NCBI RefSeq assembly: GCF_040412425.1
Contig: NC_089768.1
Location: 3,032,501 to 3,096,500 of the forward strand
From: Macrobrachium rosenbergii
Lineage: Eukaryota > Arthropoda > Malacostraca > Decapoda > Palaemonidae
Length of the DNA stretch: 64,000 bases
Direction: 5' to 3'
Part shown: one piece after another, positions 26,691-39,187 of the stretch
Numbering within the stretch: the first letter of the stretch is position 1
Layout: every line of letters starts with the position of its first letter
Program-made: the position numbers and the translations under genes
The notes under the pieces: model-generated
The model's database searches: none
Told to the model about the DNA's origin: nothing
Seen by the model: the letters and a program-made list of their open reading frames with translations, nothing else

Positions 26691-27535
26691 TCAATTTAAT
26701 CAAGAATTCTAATTTCCTTACTAATCAGTGGGCACCTTACAGATTTTCTTTAATTTTGCAGAGGTGCCAATATCACTTCTTTTGTACTCTGGAAGAATAA
26801 AAAGCAATACAAAACTGTTTGCGAAACACTATGAATGCAACATATTTGTGACCGATGACATGAGGAAAGTTAATAGCAGAATGGATCACAAGGCAATTAA
26901 GGCTGAAGTTGGAAAAAATATTTTAAAAGAAACTGATCATGTTTAATCTTTTGTATTTCTTTTGCTGTTTAATATCTAATAATTCCAAATAGCACGAAAC
27001 TTGCTTCTCATAAACTGATTACTGAATGTTTATGTGGTATTGGGAAGGGGGAAGGGGTTATATATGGATGTGGGAGGGGCAGGGTCAACTGTACATTAAT
27101 TTCTATGTCTTTCTTCTTTGCCACTGTTCACATGGGAGACTACTCTGTGAACAACTGCTGAACAAGTTGATTACTCTTTTTTTCTTGTTCTATATGAAGT
27201 ATGCTCATCATGATTCATAATACTTCTGAAGAATATGATCAATCACATTCTCTGAAGCTCACAATCAAATAAGATCCTTGTCTTGTACAATAATCTTGGT
27301 ATACTGTTAAAACTACACTTAAAGCCCTTATTATAAGGACTGCTGTGCTAATTGTCAGAGGAAATGAAACAAGGTAAAATTTTTCAGAAACAAATTCTTC
27401 CTGTTCGATCTTCTGACTACTTCCCCATTCTAGTTTGTTGTTGTTATGCTGACCATCTGTTCATGGGGTACTAATCATGGTGTCAGTCATGAAGGTCAGG
27501 TGTTTGGCGTTCGATCAATCCAGGGGAATTGTAGA
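26691..27535. other. tra2 intron, no gene seen
   Basis: Short frames only; no domain, splice-linked exon or repeat boundary recognised. Confidence 0.4.
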
Positions 27536-28541
27536 TTACATTTGAACCTCTTAAAACTGGCATTCTGTGGTCCGGGAACTCCCATGGTTCAGCTCGATTT
27601 TGAATCAGCCGCCATTAGTTCGTTGGGCAGCCACAAGGGTGGCACCACATATTGTGTACAACTTCCCAAAAATAAAAATTATGCCATACCTCTTTTATTT
27701 TTATAAAAATAACTGTTAGTAATGAAAATGTGTAAAGTCAAATATGTTTGCCATATTAACTTTTCATGAATAAATATATGTTTTTAAAGATCCCACTTGA
27801 GAAGGCTCTACCAAGCCAAAACTTTTAACACACACAATGAGAAATTCCTTACTCTTAGTGCTTAAAAGATTTATAGGTGATATGGTTTTGATAATTTCTT
27901 TTATATAGCTGTATATTTACCCATCCAATATGCCACACAAGAGATCAGATGAAGCTAGAGGTAAGAAGTGCAAGCATAAATCTTTATCTATGCTGGAAAA
28001 TGTTTCTATACTTCCCCTCCTGTTAACAAATGCTTAGTGTTCATTTTCCTCAATAGATGGCAGTGTGCTTTGTTTACTTTTTAACGGCGAAATGTCAAAT
28101 GCACTTAGTGATCACCGAAATTCATTCTTTATTTCTGTAATGTCATTACCCCTACAATCAAAATAAATGACGAAGAAGCTAATAGCGATAATTAAAAGAT
28201 AGTAAATTTAGGGAATGAAAGTCACCGATAATATTTGCAGATTCTGAGAAAAGTTAAGGAGTTGACTTACTGTTAGGCTAACTCAGGAATGTAGGCAGAA
28301 TGTGTTAAATAAAGTACACCATTTTAAAGAAAATTACACAGTATGAAGTTATAAAATGATAAAGTGAAAATATAAAATTATAAAAAATGGTGTCAGAGCT
28401 TACCCAACTAGTAGGCTAAGTCGGCAACTAGGCCATTTGTATGTAGAATTAGCTTGCAAGACTATGCTTACATATTCTGGGATTTTCTGTGGTCCAACAG
28501 TGGCCTGATCCCGAGGTTCCCGGATTCAAGAGGTTGGACTG
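27536..28541. mobile_element. Possible MITE L
   Basis: Left end ..TTTGAACCTCTTAAAACTGG and reverse-complemented right end CAGTCCAACCTCTTGAATCC share an ACCTCTT core, both followed by a CCGGGAAC motif and flanked by TA/AT-rich sequence. The first bases of the left terminus are degraded. Confidence 0.35.
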
Positions 28542-29473
28542 TATTACCTTCTCTAACAAATGTGGACAGTTTAGTTTCTCTAAGGGTTTGGCAAGCATTT
28601 ATCTTGTCTTAAACACTGAAGAATTTCTTTCCAGCTACTGTTAGTACGGCGTTACAAGGATCCACTCCACTACCTTGGAGCACTTGACATTGTTGCTTCT
28701 GTATACCAGTTTACTTTTCTTAATTTCACTCTATGGCCCTAACAATGTGTGGCTATTGTACTGTTTTTGTTATTAACATAAAACAGCTCTTTTGTGCTCT
28801 TGGAACATTTACTGAGATTTCACCTGGTCTCTTCCACTAAACTAAATTGTAACTGTGGCAACTGCATTCATCCTTTGCATTAATTTTTCCAATTTTATTT
28901 TTACAAAAGGATTTATGGATAGTAATGGTAAAATGAAATTTAAATGTATGCTTTTTATCCTTATGATTTTCTCCAAATTTACTAAGGTAGGGTAACTGGT
29001 TCAGTTCTTCTCTATATGCTTGCCAATTTCTTTTTTCCATGTTTGAATAGTGAATGCTTCCCCTTTTTATTTTTAAAGAAACCAGGTAGGATAGGCAACA
29101 TCATGGACCTCAAAATTTCATGGTTTCTGATTTTATTTTAATAAGCAGGGTTATAAATTCTATAGGCTTGTAGGAAAAGATCTACAGCTTTGGCCTTGTA
29201 GGAAAAGGTCTACAGCTTCTATTTTTTTTATGTTAACATCATGGTGTGAAAAACAGTGAAAGTGGGAGATTTGTATGAGTAGCTTTATCCAAGTATGCTT
29301 TAATTTTAATATGTCTTTTTTTTTCAACTGATACATTAAAAAAAAAACAAAAAGAATGCTGTCTTGGCTCTATTCCAATTTAAATAAAAGTTCTTTCAAA
29401 AGTTCAATGTATCCAAGAATGAAATGTGAGATTCTTTGATTTCCACTAGCAACAAACCAAAAATCACCCATTC
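28542..29473. other. tra2 intron, no gene seen
   Basis: AT-rich; contains a short local duplication of a TAGGAAAAGnTCTACAGCTT block near 29175-29220. No coding evidence. Confidence 0.4.
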
Positions 29474-29679
29474 ACAAGCAGTCGCCGGTTATCGGCGGGG
29501 GTTGAGTTCCTGACGACGTGATGATAACCGAAAATCGTCGATATCAGCGCTAATCTCCTGTTATTGGTGCCGATACCCAGTTATCAGTGCAGCTCGTAAG
29601 TGGGGATTGGCGGCGCTAGACAAGCGCCATAAAACCGGATCGCCAAAAACCCAGGCTGCCGATAACCGGGGACTGCCTG
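29474..29679. mobile_element. Palindromic MITE, family G copy 2
   Basis: Starts CAAGCAGTCGCCGGTTATCG and ends GATAACCGGGGACTGCCTG. GC-richer than its surroundings; TAA follows the right end. Confidence 0.75.
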
Positions 29680-31651
29680 TAATGTTTACTAAATAGTATT
29701 GTAGTTAGATTCCTATTATTTTAAGGCCTGGGGATAAAGACTCCTAAAAAAATTTCAAAATACAAATTGGCTAAACAGTTTGATCAATTTGTATATTTTC
29801 CCCCACAGGTTTCATGAGGCTGTAGAAATGATAATCCAACTTTAATCGGATGAAATCAAATAAAAGCACACCATCAACTTTCAGGCACCCTTGGTTGTTC
29901 AAAATCCCTGCGAGATCCATGGTTTTGCCACATTGTACTATAGGGACATGTATAGTAGCAATTCAACAACATACCTATGACTCACTAATCACAAACCTCA
30001 TTATACTTTTGACACTAATTATACATCCATTATCTTTTAAAGCTGAACTGAAATTTTATCTGCAGTACATTAAATGGAATTAAAATCAGATGACATAGTC
30101 CTAATACAAAAGTTAAAGTTGGTGTGCATGTGCAGTCTCTGCACAATTCTCTGGTTTGTACATACTACAGGTATACAATTATTGTAGTCTCTTGTTCAAC
30201 CCGACACTTGAAAAGTTAGATTATTAATCATTTTATTAAGCACATTTTCATATCTTACCTTCTAACACTTTTACTCCTGTTGGGTGTGTGCACAAGCATT
30301 TATATTTTCACTTAAATGTACGAGCTTCTGGAAGTCTGATATCTCTGACTTTTCATACCTTTCATTTTATTCTTTAAAATTTTTTGGAGCTCATTGCCTC
30401 CATGTACAGTATATAACTAAATACCTATATAATAAAACCAAACTGAAAAACCACTATGGCCTTCCCTATATGCTTTTGAAGCAGCACCAATTTGGGAAAA
30501 GTAAGGGTTGGTCCTCCATTTCCAAGAAGGGCATGCAGGTGACTGAGAGTAACCAGGGATCACGCATAAGCAGACTCATGTAATGGATACTGGTCGCAAG
30601 TAAACTTGTGCACCAATCAATCTGCACTAATTCTGTGAAGGGGTGCTCAGATCACTGTATCAACAGATGAGAAATAACTGTCAGAGGACTTCTTAGCATT
30701 CTTGCACAGGGGAGTTTTCCAGGTCTTCCTACGTTCCCCTTGTCCAGGAAGACGAAGAGGGAAGTGAGGAAGTGTAAGAGGACCAAAGCTAAAAGGTGGT
30801 CACATTTCTCTGACATACCAAATTGGGTTTCTCTGCTGTGTATCACATTTATGAGGACTAAGTTTATGCAGGCATCCCAAAATGGACAGCAGCTAGAAAT
30901 ATTGCAATGATCACAAACAAGATATAATCAGTTTCAAAGGAGACCTGAGCCCACAAAACCAAGAAAATGTTATTAACTGTTCAAACCTAAAAATACTAAA
31001 GGCAAAAGCATCAACAACAGGCATCAGGATGCAGTTTTCCAGAATGGCTACAATGTGAGTGGGTGGATTACCCACCCCCTAACTCACCTGCTGCTATATA
31101 ACTACCTCATTACCAAGTTTCAAGGACTGGACCAGCTGTAGCTGAAGGCATATCCATACTAAAAACAAAGGTTTGTATTCTGGTATGAACAACTTCGGAC
31201 AAAGTCAACTTCTTTCTTTAAATACGCATCTCCATCATAATGTTACCAAATATAGGCTTTACATATACAAATAACCCTTTTACATTTTCATACTTGAAAA
31301 ATGTGAAAAGTGAGGTGTTCAGATCTTCAATTCTTATTAACTTTCTATATGCAATATCTTCAACCATTGTGCATCTAAGATTCTATACGCAACATCTTCA
31401 ATTATTGTGCAGCTAAGATCTTCAGTTACTACCAACTTTCTATAAATAGTACAGTGTGTGCCAATTCCATGACAGCTGTTATTGAACAGGGAAATTTAAC
31501 TTGACAATTAAGAAATATTTAAGTTTCAATGAACCCACTTCCTCTGAATTAAAGTGAAGCAATTCCTTAGCACTAGCGATTGCAGTGTTAACTAGCTAGC
31601 ACCATCAAGAACAATATTTTTGATAGAGAAATTACATGATGGGGTACTTAC
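29680..31651. other. tra2 intron, no gene seen
   Basis: Unique AT-rich intronic sequence with short poly-A/T tracts. No supported exon or element. Confidence 0.4.
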
Positions 31652-31789
31652 CCTCGGTCATAATAATCACGTCTTCCACTGTTGCGAGATCTGTAACGTG
31701 GTGATGGAGAACGATACCTATCTCCTCTATGTCCTCCACCACCACCACCACCTCCTCGACCACTGTAGCCTCGGTCATAGCCTCTTTGT
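31652..31789 (-). CDS. tra2: transformer-2 exon (Gly-rich and RS/YDR segment)
   Basis: The acceptor CTTTTCCAG (AG at 31791-31790) and donor GAGG|GTAAGT (GT at 31651-31650) bound a 138-nt exon. Its first base completes a Ser codon with the preceding exon and it leaves two bases for a Gly codon. It encodes QRGYDRGYSGRG, a run of eight Gly, then DRYRSPSPRYRSRNSGRRDY. The segment joins the RRM to the C-terminal RS tail. It is separated from the RRM exon by an intron of only 177 bp, in sharp contrast to the other two introns. Confidence 0.88.
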
Positions 31790-31966
31790 CTGGAAAAGCC
31801 CAGCAAGTTATTTAAGAAACATCAATCTGCTAACTAGTATCAAACTTTCATACAACACTTTTACATATTTTGGGTAGAAAATTTCAATTAAAATTTTAGA
31901 TATCAAAGCATAAGATTATCTGAAAAAATGCACAATATTGTAATAACATTGGAAAGTATAACTTAC

Positions 31967-32142
31967 GAGGTGGGCCTGCCCATATAGATGCCCGGGGTAG
32001 GTGTGTGTGGACGTTTTGTTATGGAGAAATCTACTCTGATTCGTCGCCCATCTATCTCCATGCCGGAACACTCATCTTTTGCCTCTGAAGCATCTTTCAG
32101 GGATTCAAAATAAACAAATGCAAAACCTCGGGATTTACCAGT
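31967..32142 (-). CDS. tra2: transformer-2 exon (second half of RRM plus linker)
   Basis: The acceptor TTCAATTTCAG (AG at 32144-32143) is followed by codons [14 protein letters not shown], continuing VLDSK from the upstream exon in phase 0. RNP1 (RGFAFVYF) gives the aromatic residues that stack on RNA bases. The RRM ends with [20 protein letters not shown] and the linker GIYMGRPT, a signature of Tra2 rather than other SR proteins. The donor is ACCTC|GTAAGT (GT at 31966-31965). Confidence 0.92.
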
Positions 32143-32299
32143 CTGAAATTGAACAAAAAATCCACCTAAAACACACAGAAAACATAAAAATAAAGCCAAA
32201 GTATACTCGTATGTTTTAGGCCAGAAGCCAGGCACTGAAAGAAGTTACATAATGACATGAATGATAGCATGAGGATAGTGTTACAATGTGGGGAATATT

Positions 32300-32643
32300 A
32301 ACAAATATCAGTGGATAAGAGTACTCAATAACATAACATGGACAAGTAAAAATTAAAACTTTACTATAAACCAATTTCTTTTAAAAAATGTACTGTACAT
32401 CCGCCTGTATAAGCATCAAATAAATCCACAGCTATGGGCTTGCCCACAAGCATATATTTAGACTGAACTCTTAAGCACCACTACCCTTTAGTAAAAGCTT
32501 ATGAGTTATGTATGTATGTAAGACAATGCTCAGAGACATTTACAGTAGAACCTACTAATGAAGAATACTTATTTTTATCTTTAATAAAATACAAAATTAA
32601 CTTAACATGTTAAGAAAACAGAAACTTACCATCCTGAACCACT
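32300..32643. other. tra2 intron, no feature seen
   Basis: Unique AT-rich sequence at the 3' end of the 20-kb intron. Confidence 0.4.
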
Positions 32644-32649
32644 CTATCT

Positions 32650-32935
32650 AAAAGAGATACAGTAAATCTCTGGCAGAAGCAGACATCCCACCAGAGAACA
32701 GTATTCCAGTAAAGGAAGTAGTACACGACCTAAAACAGGTTGCGTTGATTCTGAGGCCTTACGAACAACAACTAACTTTCGTGCAGCATTTGCTGAAACT
32801 TTCATTAGTTGTTTCTCAAAAGTTAGATGTGAATCACAAGTTACCCCTAGAACAGTTAAAGCTTCCGACTCATTCAGCAAAGTTCCATCCCCCTGAAGGG
32901 GAGGATGGGGTGGGAAACCTGTACGAGATCTGCTA
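32650..32935 (-). pseudogene. LINE (non-LTR) reverse transcriptase C-terminal fragment
   Basis: The minus strand reads an ALTVLGVTCDSHLTFEKQL stretch followed by 'KVSANAARKLVVVRKAS' and 'VLLPLLEYCSLV', the thumb-side region of jockey/CR1-like LINE reverse transcriptases (LGVxFDSxLTFExH ... LLPxLEYCSxVW). The fragment stops just after EYCSLV; the part downstream in the protein is found in opposite orientation at 38874-39187, with about 45 bp shared. Non-functional. Confidence 0.7.
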
Positions 32936-32944
32936 ATCTGCTAA

Positions 32945-33290
32945 TCAATAGTGTTTTTGTAAATGTGTTTTCCCCAGTTCTGGACATCGCTTTTGCCTAT
33001 TCCAAAGTGTTTTGGAGCCTGTCCATCATTAGTTTTATTCAGCCACAACTATGACCTGCAGGTTTAATTTACTGGCATTCTTTCTCAAGGCCTCCATTGT
33101 GAGAAGGATGAATAAAAAAATATTCTAATTTTACTTATCGAAGCCACTATTGAGAATCAGCAAGTTTTAACAACTTAACAACTAGATAGTTATGGTAAAC
33201 GACGTCGACAATCAGATGTTTCTCGATTTGGTTGTTTATGTCTGTACAGGTTTACACTCATTCATCAGGAATGGATGGAGCAATATAGAT
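32945..33290. repeat. Dispersed repeat R, partial copy
   Basis: Matches 22940-23230 and 33780-34090 (CAGTTCTGGACATCGCTTTT, GCCTATTCCAAAGTGTTTTG, then a GTTGTTTATGTC block). Runs into the GA array. Confidence 0.55.
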
Positions 33291-33298
33291 ACTATGGT

Positions 33299-33427
<129 letters not shown>

Positions 33428-33479
33428 CCTGCTAGGTTGTTACACCGACTGATATCCATTCGCAAAAAGTCGAATAATA

Positions 33480-34450
33480 GTTGTATAGAGAATAATGATA
33501 ATAATTTTAATAAAACTTGTTTTTTCTGTATCCAATCATACTGTATGTATTATTGTCATATTATTATCATATTACAAGATATGAACAGAGCAATCATGAG
33601 TCATTTGCATTCTGGTTCTGTTTACATTCTTAAAATTATCAACAGATTGCATTTTACCAACATTATCACGATCTTTAGCTGTTGAATGAAACCTAATTCA
33701 GAGATACATTTCTTTCGTACATTGTCAAAGTTGGGTTTACAAAATGCAACTACTTTAGTTATAAAAGCAGTAAATTAAATGAAGTACATGTGTGATTCTG
33801 CCAGTTTCAGATGATGCTTATACCTCCAAAACATTTTGCAGTCTGCTCATTATTCGTTTTTTCAGCCACAGCTATAAGCTGCTAAAATTTTGTGGCATAC
33901 TTTCTTACCACCTTCTTCTCCATTGCGTGACAGATGAATAAAAATATATTTGATATTTATTTATGGAGTTACATTGAACTTGATCAACTTTTGACAAGTC
34001 AACAACTATCACACAACTCTTAATAAACATGTGTTAGTTATGGTAACTAACATCAGCGAACAGCTATTTGTTGATTCTGTTGTTTATGTCAATACTTGCT
34101 GTTGTTTATTCCAGTGTTTTGCATGCAGTACCAAGTGTTTGTTAATTGTAAGAAATAGTCATGAATTCTTACACAATCCACAAGTTTGGTAAGCCTGGTT
34201 GAATGTATAATGATTCTCACTTAACCTACTGAACTTTCGCTCCTAGGCCTATTAATCAGTTAAAAGCTAACTTACATAAGCCTTAAATCAGTGGAATCTA
34301 TCAAAACTGAGAAAATCATAGGAAGCCTAGCCTAGTGTAATCTATTAAAAATGAAACCTGCATATTAAGTATATTCTTACGAAACCTACCAAAAATGCAT
34401 CTCTTACTATGCATGACATTATTTGTAATGAAATCATGTTTTGGGACAAT
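33480..34450. repeat. Dispersed repeat R, longest copy
   Basis: Combines the segments seen separately at 22785-23420 and 21735-22160, so it approximates the full family member (about 0.95 kb). No protein, no clear terminal repeats. Confidence 0.6.
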
Positions 34451-35096
34451 TTTAAGGATCACATGATACACAAGATCAGGTGATACGAGTAAAAATGCAA
34501 ATTATGGTTCTTTTTGATGCCACAGTATATATTTTTTAGTTTTACAGAAGGTTATTGTTGGAAATGAAATTTACTTGTGTATTTAAGTGCATTCTTGAGT
34601 TCTGAAATCCAAAAAATCCCAAAAATGAAAACACAGTTGTCTAGTTCAATCCCTACATCACCCATTTCCACTTACTTGCTTCATCTCCCTAGTTTCCATT
34701 TATCACATAACCTTACTCTTGGTCACATCACCTTTCAACTTTTTCCTATGGCAAAGTTTCAAGCTTTTACTAAGTTCTACAGGATTTCATCATTCAATTC
34801 AATCACAAAACTATCACCTGAAAATAACAGCAACTCCACATATTTTCTTATCACACAAATCTATTTATACCTGTACTTTCTCTGACTTCTACAATTTCTC
34901 CGTCCACAGGATATTCAAGAGCCATGGAGACATCACAACCTTTTCTCAGAAGCACTTTTACACCATACCAGTTACTATGTCTACATATTCGAACAGATTT
35001 GCCTTTGTAAAAAAAAAAATAAATAAATAAAAAACCTTTTTTTTATATTGGTCTTACTTATGTTGTTTGGTGTTTAACATGACTTTTTTTAGTATT
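34451..35096. other. tra2 intron, no gene supported
   Basis: Two overlapping frames of about 100 codons (34577-34885 and 34719-35030) are open, but their composition is low complexity and no domain is recognised. Confidence 0.35.
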
Positions 35097-36000
35097 TACA
35101 GTGTTACCCCGCTTTTTCAAGGTTCACTTTTCCACGCTTCATTTTGCCACAGATTTTTGTGGAACGTATCTTTCACTTTTCTGTGGGAACTTTCACCAAT
35201 TTGCGGATTTTTTCTATTGACCGTGTCTCTAAAATGATCACTAATTCACTTTTTTTCATAGAGCAACACTATTTATTCACTAATTACTGTATTTTTTCAT
35301 GGCAGTCCCCGGTTATCGGCAGCCTCGGTTACCGGCGATCCAGTTTTACGCCACTTGTCTAGCGACGACGATAACCAGATTTTCGTCGCTGATAACTGGT
35401 TATTGGCGCTGATAACCGGTTATCGGCGCTGATCGCCTCTTATCAGTGGCGCTGATCACTGGTTACCGGCGCCACTAACCGGTTATCGGCGCCGCTAACC
35501 AGGGATCAGTGCTATTATCGCCAATTTTCGGTTGTTGTCATGCCGTCGGGAACGGAACCCCGCCGATAACCGGGGACTGCCTGTATTGTGTTCGTGACTA
35601 AATACTGAGTTTAATGATAAAAATGACTTACAGTACTTATTATGATTAATGGTGTATTTGTTAAGCTTATCCCAGGTTGGGCCCAAGACGGAGTATAACA
35701 GGTGTACGATTCTCTCTCTCTCTCTCTCTCTTTTTAAGGGCAATGTACAATGTATCTGAAATGATATTACTGTAAAGTGTTTTTGGATGACAGAAATGGA
35801 ATCGTACACTTGTTATGCTCAGTCTGGGGCCAAACCTGGAATGAGCTTAATGGATATATTACAGCAGTGATGTACACTGTATATTATTTTTATCATAAAA
35901 ATCTGTATTTAGTCACGAACACAATATGAAAAAATACAGTAATTGGTGAACAAACAGTGTTGCTCTATGAAAAAAAAAAAGTGAATTAGTGATAATTTAA
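35097..36000. mobile_element. Fold-back element H, interrupted by a MITE
   Basis: The left arm (AAATGATCACTAATTCAC at 35233, ATAGAGCAACACT, ATTACTGTATTTTTTCA, then TTGTGTTCGTGACTAAATAC at 35584) is repeated inverted in the right arm (35870-35999). The symmetry centre is near 35735. Family G copy 3 sits in the left arm at 35299-35583. A left terminus at about 35097 (CAGTGTTACCCCGC) has no right partner, so the right end is truncated. Confidence 0.7.
35299..35583. mobile_element. Palindromic MITE, family G copy 3
   Basis: GGCAGTCCCCGGTTATCGGC to GATAACCGGGGACTGCCTG with repeated 'GGTTATCGGCGCT' blocks inside. The uninterrupted right arm of H shows the empty site TTTTTTCATATTGTG, consistent with insertion at TA. 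Confidence 0.8.
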
Positions 36001-36075
36001 TTGTTCTTACCAATATATAAAGAAAACAGGATGAGTTCAATACTATGAGAGAAAACGGCTCTATGTAAACGAGTA

Positions 36076-36338
36076 CAGGCAGTCCCTGGTAAACAGCGAT
36101 TCGGTTTTATGGGGCTTGTCTAGCGATGAAAATCGGCAATTTTTGGTGCCGAAAATCGCCGATTTCTGCTTTTCGGCGCCGATACATACCTAACAGAGGT
36201 GCCAATAACCGAAAATCGCGCTTTTCAGCGGCGATAACTCCCGAAAATCGCCGAAATCGCCGATTTTCAGTAAGTGGCGATTTTCAGTTATCACCACACC
36301 CTCAGAAACGGAACCCCGCCAATAACTGGGGACTGCCT
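36076..36338. mobile_element. Palindromic MITE, family G copy 4
   Basis: CAGGCAGTCCCTGGTAAACA to AATAACTGGGGACTGCCT; TA precedes and TTAA follows. Interior GAAAATCGCCGA-type repeats fold back. Confidence 0.75.
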
Positions 36339-37018
36339 TAACTTGATTAGTTGTCAAGCGTTCTGTAAGACAGATTTATTTAATTTGTATTAAAGACTTA
36401 TTTAATTTGTATTAAACATTTTATAGGTATTTTGCTGTGTTTACATTAATATTAATACAGTCATACCTCGAAATTACGCGAGGTTAGGTTCCGGAGCCCC
36501 TCGTGCAAGGTGAATTTTCGCGTAAGTTTGGCATGGTCTTTAAAAATGCTAATAAATGTTTATTTCCAGAGTTTAAGTACTAAATATGACACTAATCATG
36601 CTCCCAAAGTACTGTATTAAGCTAACTTTTAAATGAACTAAAGTTAGCGTAATTTTATTTAAAATTTAGCTTATTACCCTTAAAAAAGGAATACAGTAAA
36701 TGGTTGACATAAAAACTGAGTACTGCACAGTTTCATAATAGCGCATTTACAGTAGGTGCGTACGTATGCTAATGTTACCCCTAATTCATGGGATGCCGTT
36801 TTCTTTGTCACTTAAGAGTAAAAGCCGTTTTCTTTGCGTAACTAGGCAAAACGTCACAGTCAACAAAAGTACAATTCCATAAAACATCGAAAACATGTAC
36901 ATAATGTTCGTAGAAGATAGTACAGTACAGGTAAAATTCAATCAATTTAAAATTATATACTGTACAGGTAATGACGTACAGAGAATAATAAGTTGTAAAC
37001 GTATGTTTGAGCGCTAAC

Positions 37019-37021
<3 letters not shown>

Positions 37022-37089
<68 letters not shown>
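37022..37089. repeat. (GA)n microsatellite in element B
   Basis: Pure GA array preceded by GCGCTAACTAC, the same flank as the GA array at 3144 in element A. Confidence 0.95.
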
Positions 37090-37091
<2 letters not shown>

Positions 37092-37736
37092 CTGTAATAA
37101 AGTAACTGTACTGCTTTTGTATCGTATTTATGCGCAAATATATAAATACAAATTTTCCATTCTGATTTTACACCTAAAAACACAAAAACTTAAAAATTAT
37201 ACACACTTTCTACAGGGGTATCATCTTTGAAAAATGCAGGGTATCACATCTTGTAAAAGTACACCAACTGAACGTGCTGTAATTACATGCACATACAGAT
37301 TGCACCAGCACTTTTCTCCGAGGTGAACAGAGTAATTTTCAAAGAATGACACTTATACAACTCTTAGTTACATCTCTGATATCACATTAAAGAATTCATT
37401 TTATCAAATGAGCGCAACTGAACAACCTCATCTCAAGGTCATGTAAAGTCCTTGTGACAAAGACTTTGCAAATGGACATAATACTTGTATGATATTTATG
37501 TACAGAAATATAAATATAAATTTTCCATATCGATTTTACAGTTAAAAGCATGAAAACTTATAAATGTACTTCAAACATTAAACAAGCATTTTCTGCAGGG
37601 GTATCATCTTTGAAAAGTGCAGTAACTTTGCAAATGGGTATCACATCTTGTAAAAGTACACTAAGTGAATGTGCTGAAATTACCTTTGCATCAAATTTAT
37701 GCATGTAAAAAAATAAAAATAATACATTTTCGATAC

Positions 37737-37950
37737 AGATTTTACACATGAAAGCATGAAATGCATTTTTCATAGAGATTTTACACATGAAAGCATGAAA
37801 TGCATTTTTCATAGAGATTTTGCACATTAAAACATCAAATGCATTTTTCATACAGATTTTACACATAGAAGCATGAAATGCAATTTCATACAGATTTTAC
37901 ACATAAAAGAATGAAATGCATTTTTCATACAGATTTTACACATAAAAGCA
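37737..37950. repeat. 39-bp tandem repeat, about five to six units
   Basis: Unit AGATTTTACACATGAAAGCA followed by TGAAATGCATTTTTCATA. Translated on the minus strand it gives a 13-residue repeat, probably an accident of the 39-bp period. Confidence 0.9.
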
Positions 37951-38120
37951 TGAAAACTTGTAAATTACTTAGAAAATTAAACACCCACTTCTGCAGGGTT
38001 TCTCAAGAATTTTGTGTGTCTGTGAAAAAATCGCGTATGCCCATTAGTTAGGTTCCAGTGAAAAGTTCGTGTGTGTGTGAATTCGCACAACTCGAATCGT
38101 GTAAGATCGAAGTATTACAG

Positions 38121-38873
38121 TATTTTAAAATTAGTAAATCACTGTTATAAGCATTTTAGGGGTTGTATATACATAAGGGTAACAGGTGTAAAAGGGTACT
38201 AATCTAAGATGACTTAGGGTGTTTTGGGATGATAGTTTGGGCTGTATTTTTGTTTGAATATTTATTAAGTTGTTTTAGTATGGTAATTTAAGGTATATTT
38301 TAGTTTAGTTTGAGGGATACAGGGGATTTGGCAGTTACACGCAGTTATAAGCATTTTTAGAGGGGATTTGACAATTCTGTGGTGGGTTCTGGAACCTATT
38401 CCCATGAAAAAGTGGGGAAGCACTGTATAACATTTATTCTTATGTGTTGTAATTTTAATAATTAAGAGATGGACAAAAGTATATTCAACCACAAAACCAT
38501 TATAATCAAGCAAAAGAACAAGCAAGCACACTCTTACTTTACCTTAAATTTTATGCTATAGCTTGAGTAAAACATATAATAATGCCATAATTTTTTGGAT
38601 ATATGGTACACAGATAAATTTCCTTTACAATGGTGAGAACTAGATTAAAATCGTGTGGTTGGTTTCAAAGATATTGATGTTTAAAAACTTTAAATGCTTT
38701 TTTCTGTTTGTAAAAAAAAAATGGCACTTGTGCTCTTGCTCCACCAAGTGGCTCATATACACAAGCAATTACACTTTACTTGGCCAATTATCTAGGAATT
38801 TCTGAGCATGTGAGTGGCAGATGAACAAAGAGTGACACTAAGGGTTATTTGTCCTTCCTTTACATAAATACTG
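38121..38873. other. tra2 intron, no gene seen
   Basis: AT-rich; a GTGGGTTCTGGAACCTATTC stretch near 38380 looks like a MITE remnant, but no partner terminus is found. Confidence 0.35.
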
Positions 38874-39187
38874 TTCTCTGGTATGGATGTCTGCTTCTGC
38901 CAGATTTATCTCTGTAAGGCAGACTGGTTAATCGTGGTTCTTTACTGTTTCCTAACATTAGCAGTTACAACATGGACCATCAACAGACGGTTTCTCCTCA
39001 TTCAATTTTTTGTAATTTACATTTTACTAGAAATCTTTTAAAGTCACAATTGACCCCTGATCCTCTTGTCCTGCTGAGAGCAACCAGATTCGCTGAACAA
39101 CAGCACCAATATGCAGCAAATGCACCTCAGTGTCAAACTTCTCAGTTCCAGAGGTCCTTTATTCCTCACACCATCAGACTGTGAGGC
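38874..39187 (+). pseudogene. LINE reverse transcriptase C-terminal end fragment
   Basis: Starts with the same CTGTTCTCTGG...GTCTGCTTCTGCC sequence that ends the minus-strand LINE fragment at 32650, then continues to a frame (38972-39184) with TPDPLVLLRATRF and QFQRSFIPHTIRLW, the extreme C-terminus typical of these LINE reverse transcriptases (RSFxPxTxRLWNxLP). It stops abruptly at the DIRS relic. Confidence 0.6.

Larger units (their letters stand above)
36458..38120. mobile_element. Non-autonomous TA-flanked element B (same family as A and C)
   Basis: Left end CAGTCATACCTCGAAATTAC; right end reverse-complemented TACTGTAATACTTCGATCTT; TA on both sides. It contains a (GA)n array (37022-37089) and a 39-bp tandem repeat (37737-37950). 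Unlike C it is not a full palindrome. No transposase. Confidence 0.7.
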
